From VYFG01 sp965248685 (GTDB lineage Bacteria; Pseudomonadota; Gammaproteobacteria; Arenicellales; Poriferihabitantaceae), in NCBI GenBank assembly GCA_965248685.1, contig CBDFKC010000002.1, forward strand, positions 930,001-994,000: a DNA stretch of 64,000 nt. The letters are read 5' to 3'. The position numbers and the translations under genes are program-made. The stretch's first letter is position 1. Each line of letters starts with the position of its first letter. Positions 8,862-16,729 of the stretch are shown here, in pieces. The notes beneath the pieces are model-generated. The model was not told where the DNA came from, made no database searches, and saw nothing but the letters and a program-made list of their open reading frames with translations.

Positions 8862-9743
8862 CTAACTTATTGTTCTCGATTGCTGCTCGAAAAATGAGGC
8901 ACCCTTAGGAACTTCAGGAAACTCCATTTGATAACTGGAACAGCGCACCCGGTTAGTTCGCTCTCCACGGATAATATCTCCTACATACTTGCTCGGTATG
9001 TGATTTAGCTGGAGCGGATAGGCATCCTCTGCACAGTATTCAACAATATATAAAGTACGGGGGTAATTGGAAAGATTTGGCGCCGAGCCGTGGAGCAGTC
9101 TAGTATTCATCAAGCACGCGGAACCGGCTACGCCGTAACAGGCAACAGATTTATCTGCAGCCTCGCCGGCAACCAATGAGTCAACCGAACCTGTATAAAC
9201 ACCTTCATGCCAATGATCGTAGAGGGGACCAAGATGACTGCCTGGGACGATTTCCAGGGGACCATTTTCCGGCGTGAGATTATCCAGAAAAAAAAGCACC
9301 GTCACCAGGTCATCATTGGTATGAGGTTCAAACATAAAGTCCTGATGATATTTTACTGCGGTAGCGCTCCCCGGATGCTTGGAATTTATTTTCGCGTTAT
9401 TGAATTTAATATTGGGTCCAATTAGCTGAGCCACAGCGTCCGCCGCAATACTGTTGCGCACCAAATCAAGATAGGCCTGGGATAATTCTATTGGCGATGC
9501 AATACGCCGCAGTGCCGGCTGCTCAAAACTATGCCCTGGTTCCAGACTGAAGCGCGGTCGGCCATCCATTTGTTGGCCATATGACGTTGATTCTGAACGA
9601 CTGTCACGAACCCAATTGTCAAACTCGGTTCGAAGGGTTTTTAACTCGTCTGCAGTAATCGCATTTTCCAGCAGAACATACCCTTCTGTCTTAAATTGGT
9701 TGATATCGGCACTACCCAGAGGTGTTTTTTCAACTAATTTCAT
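8862..9743 (-). CDS. Phytanoyl-CoA dioxygenase (PhyH) family oxygenase
   Basis: Fe(II)/2-oxoglutarate-dependent oxygenase of about 293 residues. I start it at the ATG at 9743 (MKLVEKTPLG) rather than the upstream in-frame codon, because homologous sequence begins there with the GYVLLENAIT motif. The iron triad is visible as H133-Q-D135 (KYHQDFMFEP) and H218 (RLLHGSAPN), with Arg229 placed to bind 2-oxoglutarate. A PGSH motif follows ENGPLEIV. Family members hydroxylate small metabolites such as ectoine, amino acids or CoA esters; the substrate here is unknown. Divergent from the cupin gene at 10016. Confidence 0.85.
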   Translation of the reverse strand: MKLVEKTPLGSADINQFKTEGYVLLENAITADELKTLRTEFDNWVRDSRSESTSYGQQMDGRPRFSLEPGHSFEQPALRRIASPIELSQAYLDLVRNSIAADAVAQLIGPNIKFNNAKINSKHPGSATAVKYHQDFMFEPHTNDDLVTVLFFLDNLTPENGPLEIVPGSHLGPLYDHWHEGVYTGSVDSLVAGEAADKSVACYGVAGSACLMNTRLLHGSAPNLSNYPRTLYIVEYCAEDAYPLQLNHIPSKYVGDIIRGERTNRVRCSSYQMEFPEVPKGASFFEQQSRTIS

Positions 9744-10015
9744 AATTGCTGTATCCCGAAATCTATTTACTGTGTTGCTGAAGTGTTGATATAGCTGGAT
9801 ATTAATTCCTATACTACATTCTCGGCAACAACTTTCTAAGCTGGCCCTAGCCAATTCTCCCCATGACCGGGTCTCTTAAGTGTCATTGTCAATTGATCCA
9901 AGGCGGAAATCATCATCACTATCGATTTAACTTGGCAAGAGAATTCCTGCACATCGAGAGCCAAAAATCTTACAATATCGCTACACTTAACTATTAACAA
10001 CACCCAAATAGAAGT

Positions 10016-10345
10016 ATGGAATCGACATTCTTGTTTTCCGATTCAAATACCGTCCCATGGAAAAAGTCTGACATGGCAGAAGGTGTCGAAGTTAAAGCCC
10101 TTTGTTCGGCCAACGACCAAACTATGGAGCTTTACCGATTTGCCCCGAACACTTCCTACCCCGATCATTTCCACAATGGTCCTGAATTTGTCTATTTAAT
10201 GGAAGGTAGTGCTCGCCAGAACGGCAAATGGTTGTACGCGGGATGGTCAAGCGCCGCTGAAACCGGCTCACTGGATCACGATTTTATCAGTGGCGACAAG
10301 GGTTGCGTCTTCCTTACTGTCTATACGGCGTCGAGATATCTTTAG
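10016..10345 (+). CDS. Cupin-domain protein (ChrR-like)
   Basis: 109-residue single-domain cupin. Metal-binding motif 1 is seen as PDHFHNGPEFVYLMEG, with two His and a Glu; motif 2 is less clear. The spacing resembles the ChrR-type anti-sigma cupin, but there is no anti-sigma helix domain and no sigma factor gene next to it. It could be a small dioxygenase or a metabolite-binding protein. It faces the mtkB gene convergently with 38 bases between the ends. Confidence 0.7.
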   Translation: MESTFLFSDSNTVPWKKSDMAEGVEVKALCSANDQTMELYRFAPNTSYPDHFHNGPEFVYLMEGSARQNGKWLYAGWSSAAETGSLDHDFISGDKGCVFLTVYTASRYL

Positions 10346-10383
10346 TATGCCTGATCAGAAATTCTAAGCGTAAGAACCGGCAC

Positions 10384-11262
10384 CTATAGAATAGAGGCTA
10401 CAGAGCTCGCGAAATCCGCTGGCGACGGTACAATGCCAATTCCACTTTGGCGTAAGAGTTCCACTTTCTCCGCAGCACTCTCGCCCACCGAACTGACTAT
10501 CGCTCCGGCATGCCCCATGCGCCGCCCCTTTGGTGCGCTAAGCCCCGCGATATAACTGACCACCGGTTTTTTCATATTTTCTTTAAAGAACTGAGCGGCC
10601 TGAACTTCCTGCTGCCCACCGATTTCGCCTATCATAATCACTGCGTCAGTTTCATCATCTTCCTCGAATCGCATTAGATGATCGGTGAATGAACTTCCAT
10701 TAATGGGATCGCCACCAATACCGACGCTGGTCGAAACCCCTATGCCCTGAGATTTAAGCTGGGACGCAGCTTCATATCCGAGGGTTCCAGAACGGCCAAT
10801 AATTCCTATTCTTCCGGGCAGGTAGATATGACCCGGCATAATACCAAGCATGGCTTTTCCCGGGCTGATGGTACCGGCGCAATTGGGGCCGGTCAGGCAC
10901 ATTCGTCGAGACTGTTTGAATCGCCGCATATAGCGTTTTACCCGCAACATATCCTGAGCCGGAATGCCATCTGTTATGGAGACGCAGTATTCGATTCCGG
11001 CTTCAGCTGCTTCCATAATGCTGTCGGAAGCAAAGGGTGGTGGTACAAACACGATACTGGCCCTGGCGCCGGTGGCCTTGACTGCATCTCGAACAGTATT
11101 AAATACTGGTCTCCCAAGATGGGTTTCTCCACCCTTCCCAGGTGTGACGCCGGCGACGATGTTGCTACCGTACTCAATCATCTCCTGGGCATGAAATGAA
11201 CCCATTTGTCCGGTAAATCCTTGTATCAGGATCGGTGTTTTCTCATCAATTAGTATAGCCAT
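10384..11262 (-). CDS. mtkB: Malate--CoA ligase (malate thiokinase) alpha subunit
   Basis: 292 residues of the succinyl-CoA synthetase alpha family. It begins MAILIDEKTPILIQGFTG and has GVTPGKGG, a nucleotide/CoA-binding Rossmann domain, GPNCAG and the phosphohistidine loop KGRRMGHAGAIVSSVG. These blocks match MtkB of methylotrophs closely as I recall it, more than SucD. Together with mtkA it makes malyl-CoA from malate, CoA and ATP, the step ahead of malyl-CoA lyase in the serine cycle. It lies 36 bases after mtkA in a three-gene operon with the lyase, which supports this over the TCA-cycle enzyme. Confidence 0.86.
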   Translation of the reverse strand: MAILIDEKTPILIQGFTGQMGSFHAQEMIEYGSNIVAGVTPGKGGETHLGRPVFNTVRDAVKATGARASIVFVPPPFASDSIMEAAEAGIEYCVSITDGIPAQDMLRVKRYMRRFKQSRRMCLTGPNCAGTISPGKAMLGIMPGHIYLPGRIGIIGRSGTLGYEAASQLKSQGIGVSTSVGIGGDPINGSSFTDHLMRFEEDDETDAVIMIGEIGGQQEVQAAQFFKENMKKPVVSYIAGLSAPKGRRMGHAGAIVSSVGESAAEKVELLRQSGIGIVPSPADFASSVASIL

Positions 11263-11298
11263 TTTATTCCAACAGAATTTCCAGCGAAGCTGAAAGTA

Positions 11299-12462
11299 TT
11301 ATTGCTTAATCGACGCCACAACGGCTTCCGCGGCAGCCTCCAGGGTATCGGTAGACAGAATTTTGAGGTCGGAGCTTTCTATCATTTCCCGCCCCAGCTC
11401 AACATTGGTACCCGATAACCGAACCACGATAGGAATTTCCGGGCGCAACTTTTCCACCGCTTTAATCACGCCTTCGGCTACCCAGTCACAACGATTTATA
11501 CCGGCAAAAATATTCACCAAAATCGCCTTCACCTTCTGATCCGACAGTACCAGCCTGAATGCCTTGGCTACTCTTTCCGGCGACGCACCGCCGCCAATAT
11601 CAAGGAAGTTCGCTGGTTCACCGCCTTTCATTTTGATTATGTCCATGGACGCCATAGCGAGCCCCGCACCATTCACGATGCAACCGATATTTCCGTCAAG
11701 ACCAACATAGCTTAAACCCCGGTCGGCCGCTTCCATCTCCCTCGGATCTTCCTGAGATTTATCCCGGTATTCGGAAATTTCCGAACGGCGAAACAACGCA
11801 TTGTCGTCGAATGACATTTTCGCATCCAATGCTACAACTTGACCCGCGCCAGTGATACAAAGGGGGTTAATCTCTAGCATGGTCGCGTCGAGATCCCGGA
11901 AAGCGCGGTATGCACCCATAATGGCATTCACTGACTGTTGAATCTGGGCGCCAGTCAAACCCATGGCAAAAGCAAGTTGTCGTGCTTGAAATTTCTGCAT
12001 GCCAACCGCTGGCTCGATCTGCACCTTGACCAGAGCTTCGGGATTATTTTCTGCCAGATCTTCTATGTCCATACCACCTTGTTTGCTCACCACCGCAACG
12101 ATACATTCTGCACTTCGATCCAGCACCAAACTAAAATACAGTTCCTGGGTAATATCCTGGGCGGGTTCGACATAAAGCCGATAGACCGTTTTTCCTGCTG
12201 GCCCGGTTTGATTGGTGACTAGCTTGCGGCCCAGTAGTGACTCTGCGGCATCCCATACTTCCTGGGTATTTTCACAAAATATTATGCCCCCCGCCTTGCC
12301 CCTGGCACCAGAGTGAATCTGAGACTTGACCACCCATTTTTCGCCGCCAACTTCAGTGGCGCGATAGACCGCCTGTTCCGGACTGTAGGCCAGTCCACCC
12401 GGGGGTATTGATACCCCATAATTACCCAATAACTGTTTCGCCTGATATTCGTGTATTTCCAC
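11299..12462 (-). CDS. mtkA: Malate--CoA ligase (malate thiokinase) beta subunit
   Basis: 387 residues with the ATP-grasp fold of the succinyl-CoA ligase beta family: start MEIHEYQAKQLLGNYGV, KSQIHSGARGKAGGI for ATP binding, MLEINPL, and the CoA-ligase domain GCIVNGAGLAMA and FAGINRCDWVAEG. The AGINRCDWVAEG block is typical of MtkA as I know it. With mtkB it forms the ATP-dependent malate-CoA ligase. Middle gene of the operon lyase-mtkA-mtkB, 53 bases after the lyase stop. Confidence 0.86.
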   Translation of the reverse strand: MEIHEYQAKQLLGNYGVSIPPGGLAYSPEQAVYRATEVGGEKWVVKSQIHSGARGKAGGIIFCENTQEVWDAAESLLGRKLVTNQTGPAGKTVYRLYVEPAQDITQELYFSLVLDRSAECIVAVVSKQGGMDIEDLAENNPEALVKVQIEPAVGMQKFQARQLAFAMGLTGAQIQQSVNAIMGAYRAFRDLDATMLEINPLCITGAGQVVALDAKMSFDDNALFRRSEISEYRDKSQEDPREMEAADRGLSYVGLDGNIGCIVNGAGLAMASMDIIKMKGGEPANFLDIGGGASPERVAKAFRLVLSDQKVKAILVNIFAGINRCDWVAEGVIKAVEKLRPEIPIVVRLSGTNVELGREMIESSDLKILSTDTLEAAAEAVVASIKQ

Positions 12463-12515
12463 GACCTCTACCCCAACAATCTAAATGTTAAAAATGTATT
12501 CTGACCTGGTCATCG

Positions 12516-13457
12516 CTAGGCTGCAGACTTAATCGCATTGGACTGACGCACGATGTTTTCGGCCATTCTGGCCGATGCAGCATCGATTAATTTACCGTCC
12601 AAAGAAGCGGCCCCTTTGCCTGCTTTTGCTGCCGCTTCAAGGGCCTCCAGGACTTTAACAGCCCGTGTAACTTCTGCTTTAGGTGGTGACATAACGTCGT
12701 TTGCCAATTCGATCTGGGAAGGATGAATCGCCCATTTGCCCTCGTATCCCATCGCTGCCGCACGCTTGGCCGCATCGATATAGCCTGTAGGATCAGAGAA
12801 ATCTCCAAATGGTCCGTCGATTGCTCTGAGACCATAGGCACGACAGGTCACCAACATTTTTTGCAAACTGGCATGCCACTGATCCCCGGGATAGTCAGGA
12901 TTCAATCCACCGATGACCACGGTACGGGCGCGACAACTTGCGGCATAATCCGCAACACCGAAATGCAGCGCCTCCATTCGTTTGCTACTCAGGGCAATTG
13001 CCTCAACATTGGCCATTCCTAATGCGGTTTCAATTAGCGCCTCTATACCGATCTTGTTGGTCAGTCCCTTGGCCTGTTCGATTTGGGTCAGCAGGCAGTC
13101 AACCATGTAAATATCTGATGCGGTTCCGACCTTGGGAACCAAAATGGTGTCTATATGCTGACCCGCCTGTTCGACTATATCGACCATATCGCGATACATA
13201 TAATGGGTATCGAGACCATTGATACGGATGGAAAGAGTTTTTCCTTTAGCTTTCCAGTCAATATCATTTAGTGCCTGTATAATATTCTTTCGTGCTTGAT
13301 CTTTATCGTCCGGTGCGACCGCGTCCTCGCAGTCCAGAAATACGTAGTCGGCGTTACTATTGGCCGCCTTTTCGAACATTTCCGGGCTTGAACCCGGGAC
13401 GGCTAGCTCGCTACGTTGTAACCGTGTTGTGCGTACAGGTATTTCATAAAAACTCAT
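12516..13457 (-). CDS. mcl: L-malyl-CoA lyase / HpcH-HpaI family CoA ester lyase
   Basis: Cytosolic Mg-dependent lyase that reversibly splits malyl-CoA into acetyl-CoA and glyoxylate. The ATG at 13457 (MSFYEIPVRTTRLQRSEL) is preferred to the upstream in-frame codon at 13541, giving 313 residues, near the usual family length. Motifs: RSELAVPGSSPEMFEKA, VFLDCEDAVAPDDK with the acidic metal ligand, a conserved RINGLDT, EALIETALGMANVEAIA and GKWAIHPSQ. First gene of the operon with mtkA and mtkB, and divergent from the aminotransferase at 13614. This arrangement points to the serine cycle or glyoxylate assimilation rather than citrate lyase. Confidence 0.87.
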   Translation of the reverse strand: MSFYEIPVRTTRLQRSELAVPGSSPEMFEKAANSNADYVFLDCEDAVAPDDKDQARKNIIQALNDIDWKAKGKTLSIRINGLDTHYMYRDMVDIVEQAGQHIDTILVPKVGTASDIYMVDCLLTQIEQAKGLTNKIGIEALIETALGMANVEAIALSSKRMEALHFGVADYAASCRARTVVIGGLNPDYPGDQWHASLQKMLVTCRAYGLRAIDGPFGDFSDPTGYIDAAKRAAAMGYEGKWAIHPSQIELANDVMSPPKAEVTRAVKVLEALEAAAKAGKGAASLDGKLIDAASARMAENIVRQSNAIKSAA

Positions 13458-13515
13458 GATCGGGTTGTCCGGGAAAATTAATGATCCGATCATTATATAT
13501 TCTATATAAATACGA

Positions 13516-13538
13516 AAGTTTATAGTTATTATAAACTT
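13516..13538. promoter_or_regulatory. Palindrome in the mcl / aminotransferase divergent promoter
   Basis: Arms AAGTTTATA (13516-13524) and TATAAACTT (13530-13538) are perfect, with a 5-base spacer, in an AT-rich gap between two divergent serine-cycle genes. The size and position fit a dimeric repressor or activator site controlling both sides. No regulator gene adjoins, so the protein is unknown. A second short dyad (ATTTAC, T, GTAAAT) at 13603-13615 overlaps the aminotransferase start codon. Confidence 0.5.
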
Positions 13539-13613
13539 CATCAGTATTTACTTATAATCAATCTGAGCGCACTACCCTAATTTCAAACGCCCCTTAATTT
13601 AAATTTACTGTAA

Positions 13614-14819
13614 ATGAGCATATCTGTACCTGACAATATCGTCTCTTTGGATGAAATCCTCCCCGAGGAGCCACTATTAATGATGGGGGCGGGTCCGGTG
13701 CCTATTCCAGCCCGGGTTGCCGATGCAAACTCTATTGTAATTAATCACCTTGGTGACACCATGTCGCAAATTATTGAGCAGGTTAAGGCCATGTCTCAGT
13801 ATGTTTTTCAGACCGAATCAGCCCACATACTAGGGGTCGCCGGGCCTGGATCAGCAGCGATGGAAATGGCCATTGTGAATATTGTTGAACCGAGAGAAAA
13901 GATACTTAGCATCTGCAACGGATTCTTTAGTAATCGACTGGCCGAAATGGCCGAGCGCAATGAAGCAGATGTGATCAGACTTCAGGTAATGGAAGGTCAG
14001 ACTACCCAGCCGGATGTGGTTAAAGATAGTTTGCAGAAACACAAACCCGGGGTTCTGACCATTGTTCAAGGCGAGACCTCCAATACCGTATTCAATCGCC
14101 ACCTACCGGAGATTTGTCAACTAGCGCGAGAACATGATTGCCTGGTTATCGTCGACGCGGTTTGCACCCTGAGCACCATGGAACTCAATATGGATGAATG
14201 GGGTATCGACGCGGTAATTACCGGAGGACAGAAAGGGCTATCTTCAATTCCAGGTGTGTCTCTGGTGGCATTTTCCGATCGGGCCTGGTCCAGAATAACC
14301 AATCGAATCGATACCTTACGACACTGGTGCCTGGATGCGTTACTCGCCGACCAGTTCTGGTATAAAAAAGCTTACCACTACACCGCCCCAGTATCGGGGA
14401 TCCTGGCAATTCATGAAGCGCTAAGATTAATTTGTAAAGAGACCCTGCCCGCCAGATTCCTCCGCCACTTGCGTTGCTCGAAAGCGCTGCAGTCAGGTAT
14501 TGAGGCCATGGGTTTATCGTTGTTTACCAACCCTGATGCGCGACTTAACTCGGTGGTTGGAATCAACCTTCCAAATGGTATCGAGTCGAAACAGCTGCTG
14601 ATGTTTATGTCAAAAACATATCGGGTCGAAATTTCAGGGTCATTCGGATTGACCATTGTCAGGATTGGTCAAATGGGAGAGCAAAGTCGCGCCCACAATA
14701 TTTTCAGAACCCTTCACGCACTCGGTGCAAGCATGGTTGCACTGGGCGTAAAGGTTGATATACCAGCCGGAATGTCCGCGCTTGAAAGCACTCTGGGGGA
14801 GTATATTTTCAAAAAGTGA
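13614..14819 (+). CDS. sgaA: Serine--glyoxylate aminotransferase-like class V aminotransferase
   Basis: 401 residues of PLP fold-type I, class V aminotransferases. The cofactor lysine is in AVITGGQKGLSSIPG; an early MMGAGPVPIPARV motif and HILGVAGPGSAAMEMAI are typical of the alanine/serine-glyoxylate group. The enzyme would convert serine plus glyoxylate to hydroxypyruvate plus glycine. Its divergent pairing with mcl-mtkAB supports this over 2-aminoethylphosphonate or alanine aminotransferase roles. No clear Shine-Dalgarno lies before the ATG, so the start is less certain, though the first Met of the conserved region is close behind. Confidence 0.78.
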   Translation: MSISVPDNIVSLDEILPEEPLLMMGAGPVPIPARVADANSIVINHLGDTMSQIIEQVKAMSQYVFQTESAHILGVAGPGSAAMEMAIVNIVEPREKILSICNGFFSNRLAEMAERNEADVIRLQVMEGQTTQPDVVKDSLQKHKPGVLTIVQGETSNTVFNRHLPEICQLAREHDCLVIVDAVCTLSTMELNMDEWGIDAVITGGQKGLSSIPGVSLVAFSDRAWSRITNRIDTLRHWCLDALLADQFWYKKAYHYTAPVSGILAIHEALRLICKETLPARFLRHLRCSKALQSGIEAMGLSLFTNPDARLNSVVGINLPNGIESKQLLMFMSKTYRVEISGSFGLTIVRIGQMGEQSRAHNIFRTLHALGASMVALGVKVDIPAGMSALESTLGEYIFKK

Positions 14820-14835
14820 TGGGGCTCAAAGCATT

Positions 14836-14862
14836 TGACGCCGTATCATAATTATGGCGTCA
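14836..14862. terminator. Possible hairpin terminator after the aminotransferase gene
   Basis: TGACGCC (14836-14842) pairs with GGCGTCA (14856-14862) around a 13-base loop, between two convergent genes. There is no T-run, so it is a weak candidate. Confidence 0.35.
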
Positions 14863-14950
14863 GGCTCCGCAACACATGATCAATTGTCGCGCTCTCCTGG
14901 TATAAATGTTCTGGATGGTATTCAGTCACTATTACTCCCTTCATCTCATG

Positions 14951-15778
14951 TCACTCGAGAAATTCTGATAGTGGCCTTTCTAACTCCGCTCGGACGGCAA
15001 TGATTGGATCACGACCACCGTCGACGAAGCCCAGGAGATAAGCTCCGCGGGTATAACCCATTAGTCGCAATAAATCTTCCGGGAGATCATTCAGGGTTTC
15101 CCTGGGTATACATAAGTACTGATTCTCCTCCTGCCTGAGCCACCCCAGGGTATAGTGAATAATCATCCCGTCACGATTGGTGTTAGTCAAATTAGGCCCC
15201 GCACCGTGGAACAATAAGCCGGTATAGATTAGAACTGAACCGGCCTTCATCTCTGCCGGTTCGGACTCTTCAAGAGCAAAACTTTGGCGGTCTGTCAACT
15301 TATGGGAACCTGGGACAACACGAGTGGCGCCATTTTCTTCAGTGAAATCGGTTAATGCCCACATTGTCGCCAGGGTTGTTACAAAGCCCTCGGGAAAGGT
15401 GAACTCACCAAAGTCCTGATCAATATGAATCTCCTGGGCAGCTGATCCGGGACCCAACGAAATCACTTCAGTGAGATGCAACTGAAATGTCTTGGCGTGG
15501 GATAATACTTTAGCGGTAACGTCGAGTATAAGGGGATTCATAATGATCTCCCGAGCCTTTGGCGAACGGGCAACAAGCATTCCAGCCCGCCGAGTCTCAA
15601 ATCCACTGAATTCTTCCTCGCCCTTTGGCGCTGCCTCAATATAAGGGGCCATCTCCTGTACGATCTGATCGATATCTGCTTTATTAGCCGCAGCATCAAT
15701 AACGACACATCCATCCTGCTCGAGAATTTCGCAAATTCTTTCGCAAGTTGTATCTTGGGTTAGGTGCTGTATCGGCAT
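14951..15778 (-). CDS. Second PhyH-family Fe(II)/2OG oxygenase
   Basis: 275 residues. The iron ligands are H118-I-D120 (EIHIDQDFGEF) and H191 (LLFHGAGPN); Arg202 is placed for 2-oxoglutarate binding. PGSH follows GATRVV. It is related to but clearly different from the oxygenase at 8862, so the two probably have different substrates. The hydroxylation target is not predictable. Single gene, convergent with the aminotransferase and facing the VOC gene region with a 263-base upstream gap. Confidence 0.85.
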   Translation of the reverse strand: MPIQHLTQDTTCERICEILEQDGCVVIDAAANKADIDQIVQEMAPYIEAAPKGEEEFSGFETRRAGMLVARSPKAREIIMNPLILDVTAKVLSHAKTFQLHLTEVISLGPGSAAQEIHIDQDFGEFTFPEGFVTTLATMWALTDFTEENGATRVVPGSHKLTDRQSFALEESEPAEMKAGSVLIYTGLLFHGAGPNLTNTNRDGMIIHYTLGWLRQEENQYLCIPRETLNDLPEDLLRLMGYTRGAYLLGFVDGGRDPIIAVRAELERPLSEFLE

Positions 15779-15983
15779 GGCTGTTTTCTTTGGTTCGCCT
15801 GTGGTTCAGCGTTCTATTAGCTGAAAATCTAACAGAATTTACAGAGTGTTAGGATTCTTGCGAGACCGAGAACCAATGTCAACGGTGCGGAGAAGAATAT
15901 TTCATCGCAGGAAGTGCGTAATTGCCCCAGGCAAAAAAATTGGTAACCCAGGCATCGCTCAACTATCCACCGACAGCAAACTC

Positions 15984-16014
15984 TTGACTTAAACTTAACT
16001 TTAAGTATTACATT
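15984..16014 (+). promoter_or_regulatory. MerR-type promoter with dyad in a 19-base spacer
   Basis: A -35 box TTGACT (15984-15989) and a -10-like TACATT (16009-16014) are 19 bases apart, the unusual spacing of MerR-regulated promoters. The spacer region holds ACTTAAA (15987-15993) and TTTAAGT (16000-16006), a perfect dyad. The site resembles those of the NmlR/AdhR branch that responds to aldehydes and nitrosative stress. It drives the VOC gene at 16051. No merR gene is in the window. Confidence 0.6.
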
Positions 16015-16050
16015 TCACAGCGTACTTCCCTCCAGGACAAATTGAGAAAA

Positions 16051-16425
16051 ATGAAATTCACCAGAACAGGCTTAATACTGTGTACCGAAAATTATTCTGA
16101 CTGTGTTAATTTCTACCAAAATCAGATTGGGTTGAGAATCCTGCAGTCCTACGACAATGACCATTCAAAACTCACTGCCTTCGATATGGGTGGTGGTAAT
16201 TATCTAATGATTGAAACTGGCGGAAAGGCGACACCTGCCGGAAGGACAATTAACGATAATCCAGTTTGGATCAGGTTTAATGTGGAAGATATCGATGCCG
16301 CCGTGGCGGATTTAAAAAGTAAAGAAGTAATCGCAAATATAAGAAGGGAAACGTGGGGTATTGTTGCTGATTTTTGCGATCCCGATGGAAATATTTGCTC
16401 ATTAAGAGAAGAATCAACTTTCTAG
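16051..16425 (+). CDS. VOC (glyoxalase/bleomycin-resistance) family protein
   Basis: About 124 residues in two VOC half-modules: FTRTGLILCTENY and CVNFYQNQIGLRI at the start, VWIRFNVEDIDAAVADL in the middle, and the ending VADFCDPDGNICSLRE. Members are metal-dependent lyases, dioxygenases or binding proteins for aldehydes, antibiotics or small metabolites. A TTG at 16042 is an alternative start. The aldehyde-type MerR promoter upstream suggests a detoxification role (inference). Confidence 0.75.
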   Translation: MKFTRTGLILCTENYSDCVNFYQNQIGLRILQSYDNDHSKLTAFDMGGGNYLMIETGGKATPAGRTINDNPVWIRFNVEDIDAAVADLKSKEVIANIRRETWGIVADFCDPDGNICSLREESTF

Positions 16426-16665
16426 TTAATTTATTTAGCAATAAATCTTCGATCCACTTTTCCGAAGATCTTTACATTTTGATCGGTCACAAACATACCC
16501 ACTACGGCCGTTTGTACTGACTTCCTATCTGTCATTCCCGCGCAGGCGCATAACTGTCCGGAATAAATATTCTGCGTCTTCTTCAGGTCAAGATCGCCAA
16601 TGATTACAGCGGTTTTGAGGCATTTTAGACATGTTTTCAAAAACAAGGAAAATCGAAAAAAGTAG

Positions 16666-16729
16666 GTTGCAGTGCCCAGGTTTTATCGCTAAAACCTAGT
16701 TAACATTCATCACAATGAGGCACTGCAAC
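16666..16729. other. Nested hairpins over the transposase start
   Basis: GTTGCAGTGCC (16666-16676) pairs with GGCACTGCAAC (16719-16729), which runs just past the ATG at 16715 up to a second in-frame ATG at 16730. Between them AGGTTTT (16678-16684) and AAAACCT (16691-16697) form a second hairpin. Transcripts entering from outside would hide the transposase start, a known way insertion sequences limit expression. The role is inferred. Confidence 0.6.

Noticed and set aside
9744..9854. Longer N terminus for the PhyH oxygenase
   Set aside because: The extra 37 residues are Cys-rich and unlike the family; the conserved part begins at 9743.
10384..12462. Calling the ligase pair sucC/sucD
   Set aside because: Motifs and operon with malyl-CoA lyase fit malate-CoA ligase better and no TCA genes adjoin.
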